Source of the DNA: Rhodovibrionaceae bacterium
Lineage (GTDB): Bacteria; Pseudomonadota; Alphaproteobacteria; Kiloniellales; DSM-21159
Reading direction: 5' to 3'
Length of the DNA: 37,437 nucleotides
NCBI GenBank assembly: GCA_028282405.1
Contig: JANQIA010000262.1
Span: forward strand, 1-37,437
The position numbers and the translations under genes were made by a program. The notes beneath the pieces are model-generated. The model was not told the DNA's origin. It saw only the letters and a program-made list of their open reading frames with translations, and ran no database searches. Shown piece by piece: positions 16,425 through 23,954 of this stretch (its first letter is position 1; every line of letters begins with the position of its first letter).

Positions 16425-18623
16425 TCAGCTTCGCCCAAGCGCGGTCTTCAGCGCTGCGGCTATCTCGGCCTGTCCGGCAAGAGCAGCCCGCTCCAGAACT
16501 TGCGAAACCACCGGAGCGGCGTTGGTCCCCGATACCCGCAGCACCTCGTGGTCCAGCCAGTCGAACAGCCGTTCTTGCGCCTCTTGAGCGAGACGGGCCC
16601 CATGCCCGGTTCCGCGTGCGGTTTGCTCGGCGATCACCAACCGATTGGTCTTACGCACACTGACTTCGATGGTATCCCAGTCTAGACCCAAGGGGTCGAG
16701 CGTGCGCAGGTCGATGACCTCCGCATCGATGCCGGTGCTTTCGGCAGCAGCGATGGCATCGCCAACTGTGGTAAGATAGCTCAGTACCGTTACGTCCGAT
16801 CCGCTCCGCCGAACGCTGGCCTTGCCGAAGGGAATGAGATAGTCCCAGTCGCCCTTCGGAACCGGTCCTTCGTCCTGGTAGAGATCGTTGTGCTCAACGA
16901 CCAACACCGGATCCTCGCAGAGCAACGCGCTGTTCAAGAGCCCGATGTAATCGAACGGCGTCGAAGGCGCGACGATGCGCCACCCGGGATAAAGCGCAAA
17001 CAGGCCGCTGGCATCCATGGAATGCTGCGAGCCATAGCCGGCGCCGGCCGACACCCGGCTGCGCACGACCAGCGGCACCGGAAAGCCGCCGTTGAACATG
17101 TGCTTCACTTTGGCGATCTGGTTGAAGAGCTGATCTGCCGCGACCAAGCAGAAGTCGGGGTACATGATCTCAACGACGGGATGCAGGCCGTTCAGCGCAG
17201 CGCCGAGCGCCAGCCCGGTGAATGCGTTCTCGCAAATTGGCGTGCCGATCAAGCGGTCGGGATAGAGCTCGACAATGCCGCGAGTCGCGCCAGCGGTCCC
17301 GCCACGCAGTCTGTGCACATCCTCTCCCAGGACGATGATCTGCTCATCCCGCGCCATGCTGTTGGCCATCGCGGCAGAGATCACCTCGACGAACTTGCGA
17401 GAGTCCAGCTCGGCGGACTCGAAATCCGCCAGTTCGGCCGTGCGTAAGTCTGCGAGCTCGGCAAGGTCCCCGCGTATGCTGTGTTCGACGCTCTGAGGCG
17501 ATGGCCATAGCGCGGGCACGATACGCCGACGATTACTGTTTGGGCTGGGCTCCAAGAGGGAGGTCGCTGCCTGATCGACGGCTGCCTGCACCCGGCGATC
17601 GATCTGCTCGGCCTGCTCGGGCGAGAGGAGCCCGAGCGCGCCGAGCGTCTCGGGATAGCGGAGCACGGGATCACGCGAGCTCCATTCGGCCTCCTCCGCC
17701 TTGTCTCGGTAACCGAAGTTCGATCCCTTGAGCGGCCCCTGCTGATGATAGAAGCGATAGGTAATCGCCTCGACCAGAACCGGCCCGCCGTGTTCGGCAA
17801 TCCAGCGTTTGGCACCAGCCATCGCCTTGTGCGCATCCAGTACTCCCATGCCGTCGATTTCGATCGAGGGAATGCCGAGCGAAGCGCCGCGCGCCGTTAG
17901 CCTCGGCTCGCGGGTCTGCTCCTCCAGATGGGTCGAGACGGCATAGAGGTTGTTCTCGACGAAGAAGACCACCGGCAACTCGTAGATGGCCGCGAGATTG
18001 AGCGATTCGTAGGCGGTGCCCATCATCATCGCACCGTCGCCGAAGAAGGCGACGGAGACGGCATCGCGACTTTGCAGCTTGTCCGCCATCGCATAGCCGA
18101 CGGCATGGGGGATGTTCCCGCCGACGATAGCATTGGAGCCGAGCACGCCGGCTTCCGGATGACGCAGATGCATGGAGCCGCCACGCCCGCCGCAAAAGCC
18201 GGTGTTCAAGCCCATGATCTCGGCGAGCGTACCAGAGACGATGGCCTGCATGGGCTGCGGCAAGCGCTCAGCCTCACCCCCCTGCACGGGATCGTAAGCA
18301 GGCGGCATCGCGTGGTTCAGCAGCTTGGCCAGGAACTGATGATGCATACGATGCGTGCCATTGATCTTGTCTTGCGAAGTCAGCGCCGCCATGCCGCCAA
18401 CGGCGGCACCTTCCTGTCCGCAACTGGTGTGCACCGGGCCGTGCACCAGGTCCTCGGCCTTCAGCTCCAGCAGCTTTTCCTCGAAGCGGCGGATCAACAT
18501 CACCTGCTCGTACAGGCTGCGATGGCGGGCAGCCGGTATCGCCGCCCAATCCGACTCGTTTACGGTCAGCCGCCCCCAAGGCACCTCTACACTGTAGGGC
18601 TCAACATCGGCGAGGCTCGTCAT
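16425..18623 (-). CDS. TPP-dependent 2-oxoacid/acetoin dehydrogenase E1, fused alpha and beta subunits
   Basis: 732 residues from ATG 18623, chosen for AAAGGAG nine bases upstream; ATG 18647 is an alternative. The alpha half (about 30-340) has LIRRFEEKLLELK, CGQEGAAVG, and the thiamine-diphosphate motif beginning GDGAMMMGTAYESLN (about 193) and ending in VENN. A linker with repeated AELAD-like units (about 365-405) leads to the beta half (about 407-725): IIVLGEDV, ENAFTGLALGAALNGLHPVVE, GSQHSMDASG and VIDLRTLDPLG. It would decarboxylate a 2-oxoacid, or cleave acetoin or a similar diketone, and pass the acyl group to an E2 lipoyl domain. No E2 or E3 gene is in the window, so it borrows one or uses another acceptor. 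It lies 32 bases after the thiolase gene and is probably co-transcribed. Confidence 0.9.
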   Translation of the reverse strand: MTSLADVEPYSVEVPWGRLTVNESDWAAIPAARHRSLYEQVMLIRRFEEKLLELKAEDLVHGPVHTSCGQEGAAVGGMAALTSQDKINGTHRMHHQFLAKLLNHAMPPAYDPVQGGEAERLPQPMQAIVSGTLAEIMGLNTGFCGGRGGSMHLRHPEAGVLGSNAIVGGNIPHAVGYAMADKLQSRDAVSVAFFGDGAMMMGTAYESLNLAAIYELPVVFFVENNLYAVSTHLEEQTREPRLTARGASLGIPSIEIDGMGVLDAHKAMAGAKRWIAEHGGPVLVEAITYRFYHQQGPLKGSNFGYRDKAEEAEWSSRDPVLRYPETLGALGLLSPEQAEQIDRRVQAAVDQAATSLLEPSPNSNRRRIVPALWPSPQSVEHSIRGDLAELADLRTAELADFESAELDSRKFVEVISAAMANSMARDEQIIVLGEDVHRLRGGTAGATRGIVELYPDRLIGTPICENAFTGLALGAALNGLHPVVEIMYPDFCLVAADQLFNQIAKVKHMFNGGFPVPLVVRSRVSAGAGYGSQHSMDASGLFALYPGWRIVAPSTPFDYIGLLNSALLCEDPVLVVEHNDLYQDEGPVPKGDWDYLIPFGKASVRRSGSDVTVLSYLTTVGDAIAAAESTGIDAEVIDLRTLDPLGLDWDTIEVSVRKTNRLVIAEQTARGTGHGARLAQEAQERLFDWLDHEVLRVSGTNAAPVVSQVLERAALAGQAEIAAALKTALGRS

Positions 18624-18655
18624 CGCCAGTCGCTCCTTTCCATTCATCGCCGTTT

Positions 18656-19804
18656 TCAGACGGTCGCAGCGGTTCCCAGGATGGCGGTGGCGTTGGCCGT
18701 GAACTGGCCGCCGACGCCGTGGCACAACGCCACGTCCACCCCTTCCAACTGTCGGGCGCCGGCAGCGCCCCGAAGCTGTAGGACCGCTTCGATCACCAGA
18801 AAGATCCCGTACATGCCCGGATGGCAGTGACAGAGCCCGCCACCGTTGGTGTTTGCCGGCAGCGCGCCGCCCGGCGCAGTCAATCCGTCAAGGACGGCAG
18901 CGCCCGCCTCGCCGCGCCCGAGAAAACCGAGGTCTTCGAGCGCAAGCAAAGGGACGATCGTGAAGGCGTCATAGAGTTGAACGAGGTCGACATCGTCCGG
19001 GCCAAGCCCGGCAGCTTCAAAAGTCTGCGCACCACTTCGCTGCGCCGGGGTGCGCGTGATGTCTTCCAGGGTGGTGACCGATCTGGACTCGATTGCAGTG
19101 CCGCCGCCCAAGACGAAGACCGGCGGCTGCCCGCTATCCGCCACCCGTTCGCTCCGCACCATGACAACGGCGCCAGCGCCGTCGGTGACCAGACACATGT
19201 CGCGGCGGCTGAAGGGGTCGCAAATCACCGGTTCGGCCAGCAACTCGGACAGAGTCGTCGGCGTCCGCAAGACGGCTTCCTCGCAATCGGCTGCCCAGCG
19301 TCGCGCCGAGAGCGCCACTCCGGCGAGGTGGCGCCGGTCCAGACCATACTGATGCAGATAGCGCGATGCCGACAAGGCATAGGCATAGGCGGGGTAGCGC
19401 GCGGCGTAGGGCGCCTCGTACCAGGCCGGCCTCGCCCCTGTGCTGAAGCCGCCAGCATCGCTGCGCTGATTGCTGCCGTATGCGATCAAGGCGACGTCGC
19501 AGCGCCCCGCACGCAGAGCCTCCGCCGCTTCCGTCAGGTAGTGGACGAAGGAGGCGCCGCCCAGGTTGCTGCAGTTCAGATGGCGCGGAGCGATCCCCAG
19601 GCTTTCCGCAAGCTCCATCGCCGAATAGAGGTTCCGGATGTCGGTCGTGAACAGCCCGTCGACGTCCTGAACGGCCAGGCCGGCTTCGGCCAAGGCCGCG
19701 CGCGACGCAGCGGCAGCCAGCTCGATAGCACTGATTCCCTTAGCCTCGCCGATCCCTGCGGTCGCCGTTCCGACGATTGCGCTGCGCCCGGACATGTCTT
19801 TCAT
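18656..19804 (-). CDS. Thiolase-family protein (SCP-x/lipid-transfer type acyl-CoA acyltransferase)
   Basis: 382 residues. Thiolase fold marks: SAIVGTATAGIGEA, VDGLFTTDIRN, then HLNCSNLGGASFVHY, where the Cys aligns with the nucleophile of SCP-x-type thiolases. Further on are VTDGAGAVVM, LYDAFTIVPLLALEDLGF, NTNGGGLCHCHPGM (active-site His) and ALCHGVGGQF in place of the usual second Cys loop. The second Cys is absent, as in many DUF35-partnered thiolases. It probably cleaves or condenses acyl-CoA (or a related ketoacyl) together with the DUF35 protein, whose stop overlaps its ATG (19801-19804). Confidence 0.85.
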   Translation of the reverse strand: MKDMSGRSAIVGTATAGIGEAKGISAIELAAAASRAALAEAGLAVQDVDGLFTTDIRNLYSAMELAESLGIAPRHLNCSNLGGASFVHYLTEAAEALRAGRCDVALIAYGSNQRSDAGGFSTGARPAWYEAPYAARYPAYAYALSASRYLHQYGLDRRHLAGVALSARRWAADCEEAVLRTPTTLSELLAEPVICDPFSRRDMCLVTDGAGAVVMVRSERVADSGQPPVFVLGGGTAIESRSVTTLEDITRTPAQRSGAQTFEAAGLGPDDVDLVQLYDAFTIVPLLALEDLGFLGRGEAGAAVLDGLTAPGGALPANTNGGGLCHCHPGMYGIFLVIEAVLQLRGAAGARQLEGVDVALCHGVGGQFTANATAILGTAATV

Positions 19805-20181
19805 CCGTCCGGGCCCTTCGTCGCTTGCGCCAAGAGGCGTGGACCTTCGGCAGCGGTATCCGAAACCAAGCGCACCGCGTCGCCGATCGCCAAGCTACCG
19901 GGCGCATAGGCCGCCATCACCCGCACGCCCTCGGCAAGATCGACCAGAACGATACCGCAATCGCCACCTTGCTCCGGTCGTCGCTTCACGATGGTCAAGG
20001 CATAGACGACGCCGTTGCCGTCGACAGAACGCACCTCATAGTCCGCCGGGTTCTGGCTGCTGCCAGGCGCCGGAAGGCCCGGAGGATAGGCATAACGCGA
20101 GCAGAGCGTGCAGAAGGGCAGCTCGATCCGTCCGCCCGCAAGCGCTTCTTCGAAGCGGGCGCGGGCCCCGAGTTCGATCAT
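19801..20181 (-). CDS. DUF35 OB-fold protein, partner of thiolase, half of Zn ribbon lost
   Basis: 126 residues. The first zinc-ribbon knuckle is present (LPFCTLCSRYAYPPG). The second CxxC, normally PVCPACGS, reads PGLPAPGSS, so two of four Cys are missing. The OB-fold follows (GNGVVYALTIVKRRPEQGGDC, IVLVDLAEGVRVMAAY, IGDAVRLVSD). DUF35 proteins form complexes with SCP-x-type thiolases or HMG-CoA synthases and may channel acyl-CoA. The gene overlaps both neighbours by ATGA (20178-20181 and 19801-19804), which supports a tight complex with the thiolase. Confidence 0.85.
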   Translation of the reverse strand: MIELGARARFEEALAGGRIELPFCTLCSRYAYPPGLPAPGSSQNPADYEVRSVDGNGVVYALTIVKRRPEQGGDCGIVLVDLAEGVRVMAAYAPGSLAIGDAVRLVSDTAAEGPRLLAQATKGPDG

Positions 20182-21698
20182 GACGCCGTCCCCAGACTCG
20201 AACTGCCCGGGCCCGAACTACCGGGGCCCGAACTACCGGGGCCGGAGCTATACGTCATCTCGAAATCTGCCTTGCGGACGGAGACTCGGATGGGACCAGG
20301 GCGTTCCGTCAAGTTGCGAACGAGGCGGACAAGCGGCGTTTCCAGAAGCGCGTAGGCGCCGTAATCGGGGCGGCTCGTCGTCATCACGTCGACTTCCGAT
20401 CCTTTGAAGGCATGCCGGAGAATCAGCTCGTCGTCTGTGGCGTTCGGATAGAGCTTACGCAGCGACGCAACCACAGGGCGCCGCTCCGGCACCGACTCGC
20501 TGACCGATTTCGGCCCGTTCTCCGCGATCCGATCGAGCACATCGGGCTCGACGGGCGCCAACAGCTTGCCGTAATAGCCAAAGGCGTATTTCTTCACTTC
20601 ATCGGGCACTTTGGAATAGCGCTCGCCACCGCCGATCACGTTCAAGGTCGCCTGCACGCCGATGAGCTGGGCGAAAGGCGTGACCTGGATGGGCCAACCG
20701 AGCTCGGCGCGCACCCGCCCACATTCCTCAAGCACGGCCGGCAAGCACTCTTCCTGGCCGAGCGAGACGAGCTGCGCCTTCAAATTACTCAAGACACCGC
20801 CGGGAATCTGATGCTGAAGGCTGGGTGCATCGAAGTCTTGCGGTTGACCGACCGGCATGCGCTCCCGCTTGGCGCAAGCCATGAAATGCTCGCTTACAGG
20901 AGCAAGGACCTTCTCATCCACCGGCACCTCATAGCCGCAGGCTCTCAGATTGCCGATGGTGGTGAAAACGTTAGGCGGCGCGTTGCCGTCGGCCACCGGA
21001 GGCACGCAGGTATAGAGCGTCGCGATGCCGAGCTCAGCGGCAGCCAAGTAGCTGCGTTGCGGCAAACCGATCAGACCATGGCTGTGCAGACCAAGCGGTC
21101 GCTCACCGATCACCGCCTTCACCGCAGGGACCAGAGTCCGCACCCGCTCGGGCGTCAGCACACCCGACGCATCCTCGATCATCACACTGGCAGCGCCGCA
21201 ATCCTCGACAAACTCCCGCGCCTTTTCAGCATAGAGCGCATCGCTATGCACCGGGCTGTCTGAGAAGGTCAGCCAGCCGGTCGTCGGCACACCCAGCTCG
21301 TTCGCCCGGCGGATCGCCGGTTTCAAGTTGTCCAAGTCGTGAAGCCCATCGAAGGCGACAAAGCTGCGGATTCCGTTGGCCACCAGTCGTTCGGCCCAGA
21401 GAGCGTTGAGGTCGTCCGGCTGCGGTTCGAAACCTAAGACGCAGGCACTCCGGATGAGCGCTTGCAGCGGCGTTCCCCCGATACGCGCACGCATCATCCG
21501 AAGTCGCTCCCAAGGGTCTTCCTTGAGATAACGAACGGCTGTGTCAAACTGCACCGCACCGAACAACTCGATCGCTTCGAATCCGGCCCGGTCGAGGCGT
21601 TCCGCCACCGGCAACATCATCGCGGTGGACATGCGCGTGGCCCAAAGGCACTGCTGGCCGTCTCTCAGCGTGGTGTCGATCAGCCGAATCTCAGCCAT
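20178..21698 (-). CDS. Pyruvate carboxylase subunit B/oxaloacetate decarboxylase alpha-like carboxyltransferase
   Basis: 506 residues from ATG 21698; GTG 21710 is an alternative start. It begins IRLIDTTLRDGQQCLWATRM, the HMGL-type TIM-barrel entry of PYC/OADA carboxyltransferases. FVAFDGLHDLDN and the metal pair GLHSHGLIGLP follow, then the PYC_OADA region (QIPGGVLSNLKAQL, VTPFAQLIGVQATLNVI, KYAFGYYGKL). The position equivalent to the carbamylated Lys in pyruvate carboxylase (KDMAG) reads MIEDASGVL, so Glu replaces Lys. There is no biotinyl domain. The C-terminus has a GPGSS repeat. With the separate biotin carboxylase and carrier genes it could make a three-part carboxylase or transcarboxylase, but the Lys change questions pyruvate as substrate. 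First gene of the minus-strand operon, downstream of a LacI-type operator. Confidence 0.85.
   Translation of the reverse strand: MAEIRLIDTTLRDGQQCLWATRMSTAMMLPVAERLDRAGFEAIELFGAVQFDTAVRYLKEDPWERLRMMRARIGGTPLQALIRSACVLGFEPQPDDLNALWAERLVANGIRSFVAFDGLHDLDNLKPAIRRANELGVPTTGWLTFSDSPVHSDALYAEKAREFVEDCGAASVMIEDASGVLTPERVRTLVPAVKAVIGERPLGLHSHGLIGLPQRSYLAAAELGIATLYTCVPPVADGNAPPNVFTTIGNLRACGYEVPVDEKVLAPVSEHFMACAKRERMPVGQPQDFDAPSLQHQIPGGVLSNLKAQLVSLGQEECLPAVLEECGRVRAELGWPIQVTPFAQLIGVQATLNVIGGGERYSKVPDEVKKYAFGYYGKLLAPVEPDVLDRIAENGPKSVSESVPERRPVVASLRKLYPNATDDELILRHAFKGSEVDVMTTSRPDYGAYALLETPLVRLVRNLTERPGPIRVSVRKADFEMTYSSGPGSSGPGSSGPGSSSLGTAS
20196..20250 (-). repeat. Tandem 15-bp repeat encoding GPGSS units
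   Basis: The unit gcccgaactaccggg occurs exactly at 20211-20225 and 20226-20240, with degenerate copies on both sides. On the minus strand it encodes SSGPG three times, giving a flexible C-terminal tail on the carboxyltransferase just before its stop. The repeat is in frame, and unit number could vary by slippage. Confidence 0.85.
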
Positions 21699-21794
21699 AT
21701 GGCGTGTCACTCTCTTGTCTTCGCGGCCTCAGCCAACCGATCGATGGCCGATTCAACAGCTACGTTGCGCTCAAGCGAAAGCCATACTAGAATT

Positions 21795-21806
21795 GTTAGC
21801 GCTAAC
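21795..21806. promoter_or_regulatory. LacI-family operator, perfect palindrome GTTAGCGCTAAC
   Basis: A perfect 12-bp inverted repeat with central CG, the classic LacI/GntR-family shape (13 of 14 bases of TGTTAGCGCTAACA). It sits 97 bases before the carboxyltransferase start (21698, minus) and 185 bases before dctP (21991, plus). It could therefore repress both divergent operons. On the minus strand it lies just upstream of TAGTAT, a possible -10. The LacI protein encoded at 32623 is the natural candidate; two weaker copies lie at 28416 and 28535. Confidence 0.75.
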
Positions 21807-21990
21807 TAAGCAATCCTGATGTCGTCGGGAGTTCGGCATGAGTGATTTTGAGCAAAGCGCGAGGGTCCGTGCAGTTTAAGACTGCACCACGGCATGGCCC
21901 GGAAGAACGAAGTGAACAGCGCAGGAAAGCTCGTACTGAGAAACGTTTTACACCTGCGATTCAAAAAAACGACTCTGGGAGGAGACAACT

Positions 21991-23298
21991 ATGAAATTCC
22001 TAAGAAATTTTCGGCGCGACAGGGAGTCGGCCTTCATAATCGACAACCTCAGCGAAGAGGAACTTGATAGCGGTACCTCGTTCAAGCAGAAGCTTGCGGG
22101 CGTCTCGCGGCGGGACTTCAACCGGCTTGTCGGCCGCTATGGCATGACGACAGTGCTGACGGCTGCGGCCGGGATGGGCGGCCTCTTTTCGGCCAACGCA
22201 TTGGCCCAGACGGCCAACTCGGCCTACGAAAAGCGCTTCAAGAACGAGCCGAAGCATGTCTTGAAGCTGGGCACCATCTTCAACCAGCGTCAGCACGACA
22301 TTCAACGCGCCGGCATCTGGGAGTTCGTCACCGATCTGGAAGAACGCACCGAAGGCGAGATCCGTGTCGAGATGCTGGACTCCAACGGCGTATGTGCGGA
22401 GACCAAGTGCATCCAGCAGACCATGCAGGGCATTTTGGATATCGGAACGAGCTCAACCCAAAATGCGGCTGCGGTCGCGCCGTGGCTCAACGCACTGGAC
22501 TGGCCCTACATGTTCCAGTCGCACGGCCAGATGTACAACTTCTTCTTCAACCCAGCCTCGGAGCGGCTGTTCCGCAAGCAGTACCGCGAGCGGCATGGCA
22601 TGGAGTTCCTGTTCTCCCTTTGCGAGCTGCGGCAGCTTTTCATGGGCTTGAAATGGAAGGATCGGGAGCCTGTGACCAGCGTCACCCAGCTTGCCGGAAC
22701 CAAGAACCGTGCGACCAATACTCAGCTCGGCCGCATCGCCATGCAGCTTATGGATCTGAACCCGGTACCCGTTGCCTGGGTCGAGGTTCTGGACGCCATG
22801 AAGTCGGGTCTCGTCGACGGAATGGAGACCTGGCCGACCGCCACCACCGCCTTCAACATCACACCGGTGGTTTCGAAGTACGTCGGCATCAACTTCATCC
22901 CGGGAACGGGCCATTGCGGGATGCGCACCTCGACGTTCGAGAAGCTCGAGCCGCATCTCCAGGAAGCCGTCCTGGAGTCCGCCTTCTACGCGCAGGCTCT
23001 GACGATGCTGAGCAACGAGGCAGGCCTGACCAAGATCTCCGGACAGGTGCCGAATCCACCGCCGACAACGATCTTCGGCGAGAATGGCGTCGAGATGAAT
23101 TTCCTCTCAAAGGAAGCGCTTGCCGAAGCGGAAGAGATCGCCTCTCCGACCAAGTCGGAGTACGACGGTTGGCACGAACGGTTGAACAAAATGGCAGGCT
23201 TCAACGTCTATGAGGAGATGACGGCGGAGGTTCGCAAGTTCCCGAGGGACGAGCTGGCAATCAACGTCGAGCCGCGGCGCTGGTGGCGGTCGGCGTAA
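21991..23298 (+). CDS. dctP: TRAP transporter solute-binding protein (DctP family, Tat-type leader)
   Basis: 435 residues, longer than most DctP proteins because of an unusual 45-residue N-terminal extension. Then come SRRDF and a hydrophobic stretch ending ANALAQTA, a twin-arginine-type leader. The mature part has LKLGTIFNQRQHD, QGILDIGTSST and WVEVLDAMKSGLVDGMETWP, the last being the conserved DctP Arg/Asn-lobe region. GGGAGGAGA precedes ATG 21991. It should bind an organic acid or related anion in the periplasm and hand it to the DctQ/DctM membrane proteins encoded next. A stem-loop follows the stop. Confidence 0.92.
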   Translation: MKFLRNFRRDRESAFIIDNLSEEELDSGTSFKQKLAGVSRRDFNRLVGRYGMTTVLTAAAGMGGLFSANALAQTANSAYEKRFKNEPKHVLKLGTIFNQRQHDIQRAGIWEFVTDLEERTEGEIRVEMLDSNGVCAETKCIQQTMQGILDIGTSSTQNAAAVAPWLNALDWPYMFQSHGQMYNFFFNPASERLFRKQYRERHGMEFLFSLCELRQLFMGLKWKDREPVTSVTQLAGTKNRATNTQLGRIAMQLMDLNPVPVAWVEVLDAMKSGLVDGMETWPTATTAFNITPVVSKYVGINFIPGTGHCGMRTSTFEKLEPHLQEAVLESAFYAQALTMLSNEAGLTKISGQVPNPPPTTIFGENGVEMNFLSKEALAEAEEIASPTKSEYDGWHERLNKMAGFNVYEEMTAEVRKFPRDELAINVEPRRWWRSA

Positions 23299-23308
23299 GG
23301 CGCCGACA

Positions 23309-23336
23309 GGCGCCGCGGTCTCTGCGCCGCGGCGCC
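23309..23336 (+). other. Intercistronic stem-loop between dctP and dctQ
   Basis: GGCGCCGCGG (23309-23318) pairs perfectly with CCGCGGCGCC (23327-23336) around an 8-base loop. No U-tract follows, so it is unlikely to be a full terminator. In this position such hairpins usually protect the upstream mRNA or attenuate reading, leaving more binding protein than membrane subunits. Confidence 0.75.
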
Positions 23337-23384
23337 GGCCACTGATTACCGAGCCGAATCACAGCCAGCAAGGAGCGCGGTCCC

Positions 23385-23900
23385 GTGCGAGTCTATCATT
23401 GGCTGGATGCCAATCTGGAAAAGTGGATCCTGATCCTCGCCTACGTCACCTGCGCAGGAATCGTGTTCGTGGAAGTGGTACGCCGCTTCCTGTTCAACGA
23501 TCAGGCGGCCTGGAGTACGACGGTTCCAGCCTACATGTTTCTCTGGCTGACCTGGCTTGGCTGTTCCTACGCTGTGCGGCTGCGTGTCCATCTGAGATTT
23601 GCCGAGCTGCGCAACCGGTTTCCCCGCTCGGTCCAGTACGCGCTCATGCAGCTTGATTACATTCTCTACATAGTCTTCGGTGTCGTCGTCATCTATTGGG
23701 CTATCGATCTGCTTGACCTGCAGATCCTGAACGAAAGCCTGGTGCCGGGAACCGACGATCTACCGGCCTGGTGGTTCTATATGGCCACACCGGTCGGCTG
23801 GAGCTTGCTGCTGTTCCGCGTCACGCAGTGCGCGGTTCAGGACTTTCTGGACTTCAAAAACGGTCGGCCGTTGAAGACCAGCGCCACGCTCGGCGACTGA
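23385..23900 (+). CDS. dctQ: TRAP transporter small permease (DctQ family)
   Basis: 171 residues from GTG 23385 with AAGGAGCG upstream. Four membrane segments are visible: ILILAYVTCAGIVFVEVV, MFLWLTWLGCSYAV, IVFGVVVIYWAIDLL and a last one at PVGWSLLLFRVTQCA. The RRFLFNDQAAWSTTVPAYMF stretch is the DctQ signature region. It pairs with DctM and docks the binding protein. Confidence 0.9.
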   Translation: MRVYHWLDANLEKWILILAYVTCAGIVFVEVVRRFLFNDQAAWSTTVPAYMFLWLTWLGCSYAVRLRVHLRFAELRNRFPRSVQYALMQLDYILYIVFGVVVIYWAIDLLDLQILNESLVPGTDDLPAWWFYMATPVGWSLLLFRVTQCAVQDFLDFKNGRPLKTSATLGD

Positions 23901-23954
23901 GCTCGGGCGAGACGACATAACAACCAAAGAAAATAGGACCGTGGGGAGCCGAGA

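Noticed and set aside
20196-20250. CRISPR-like array
   Set aside because: Units are 15 bp, contiguous with no spacers, and in frame inside a gene.
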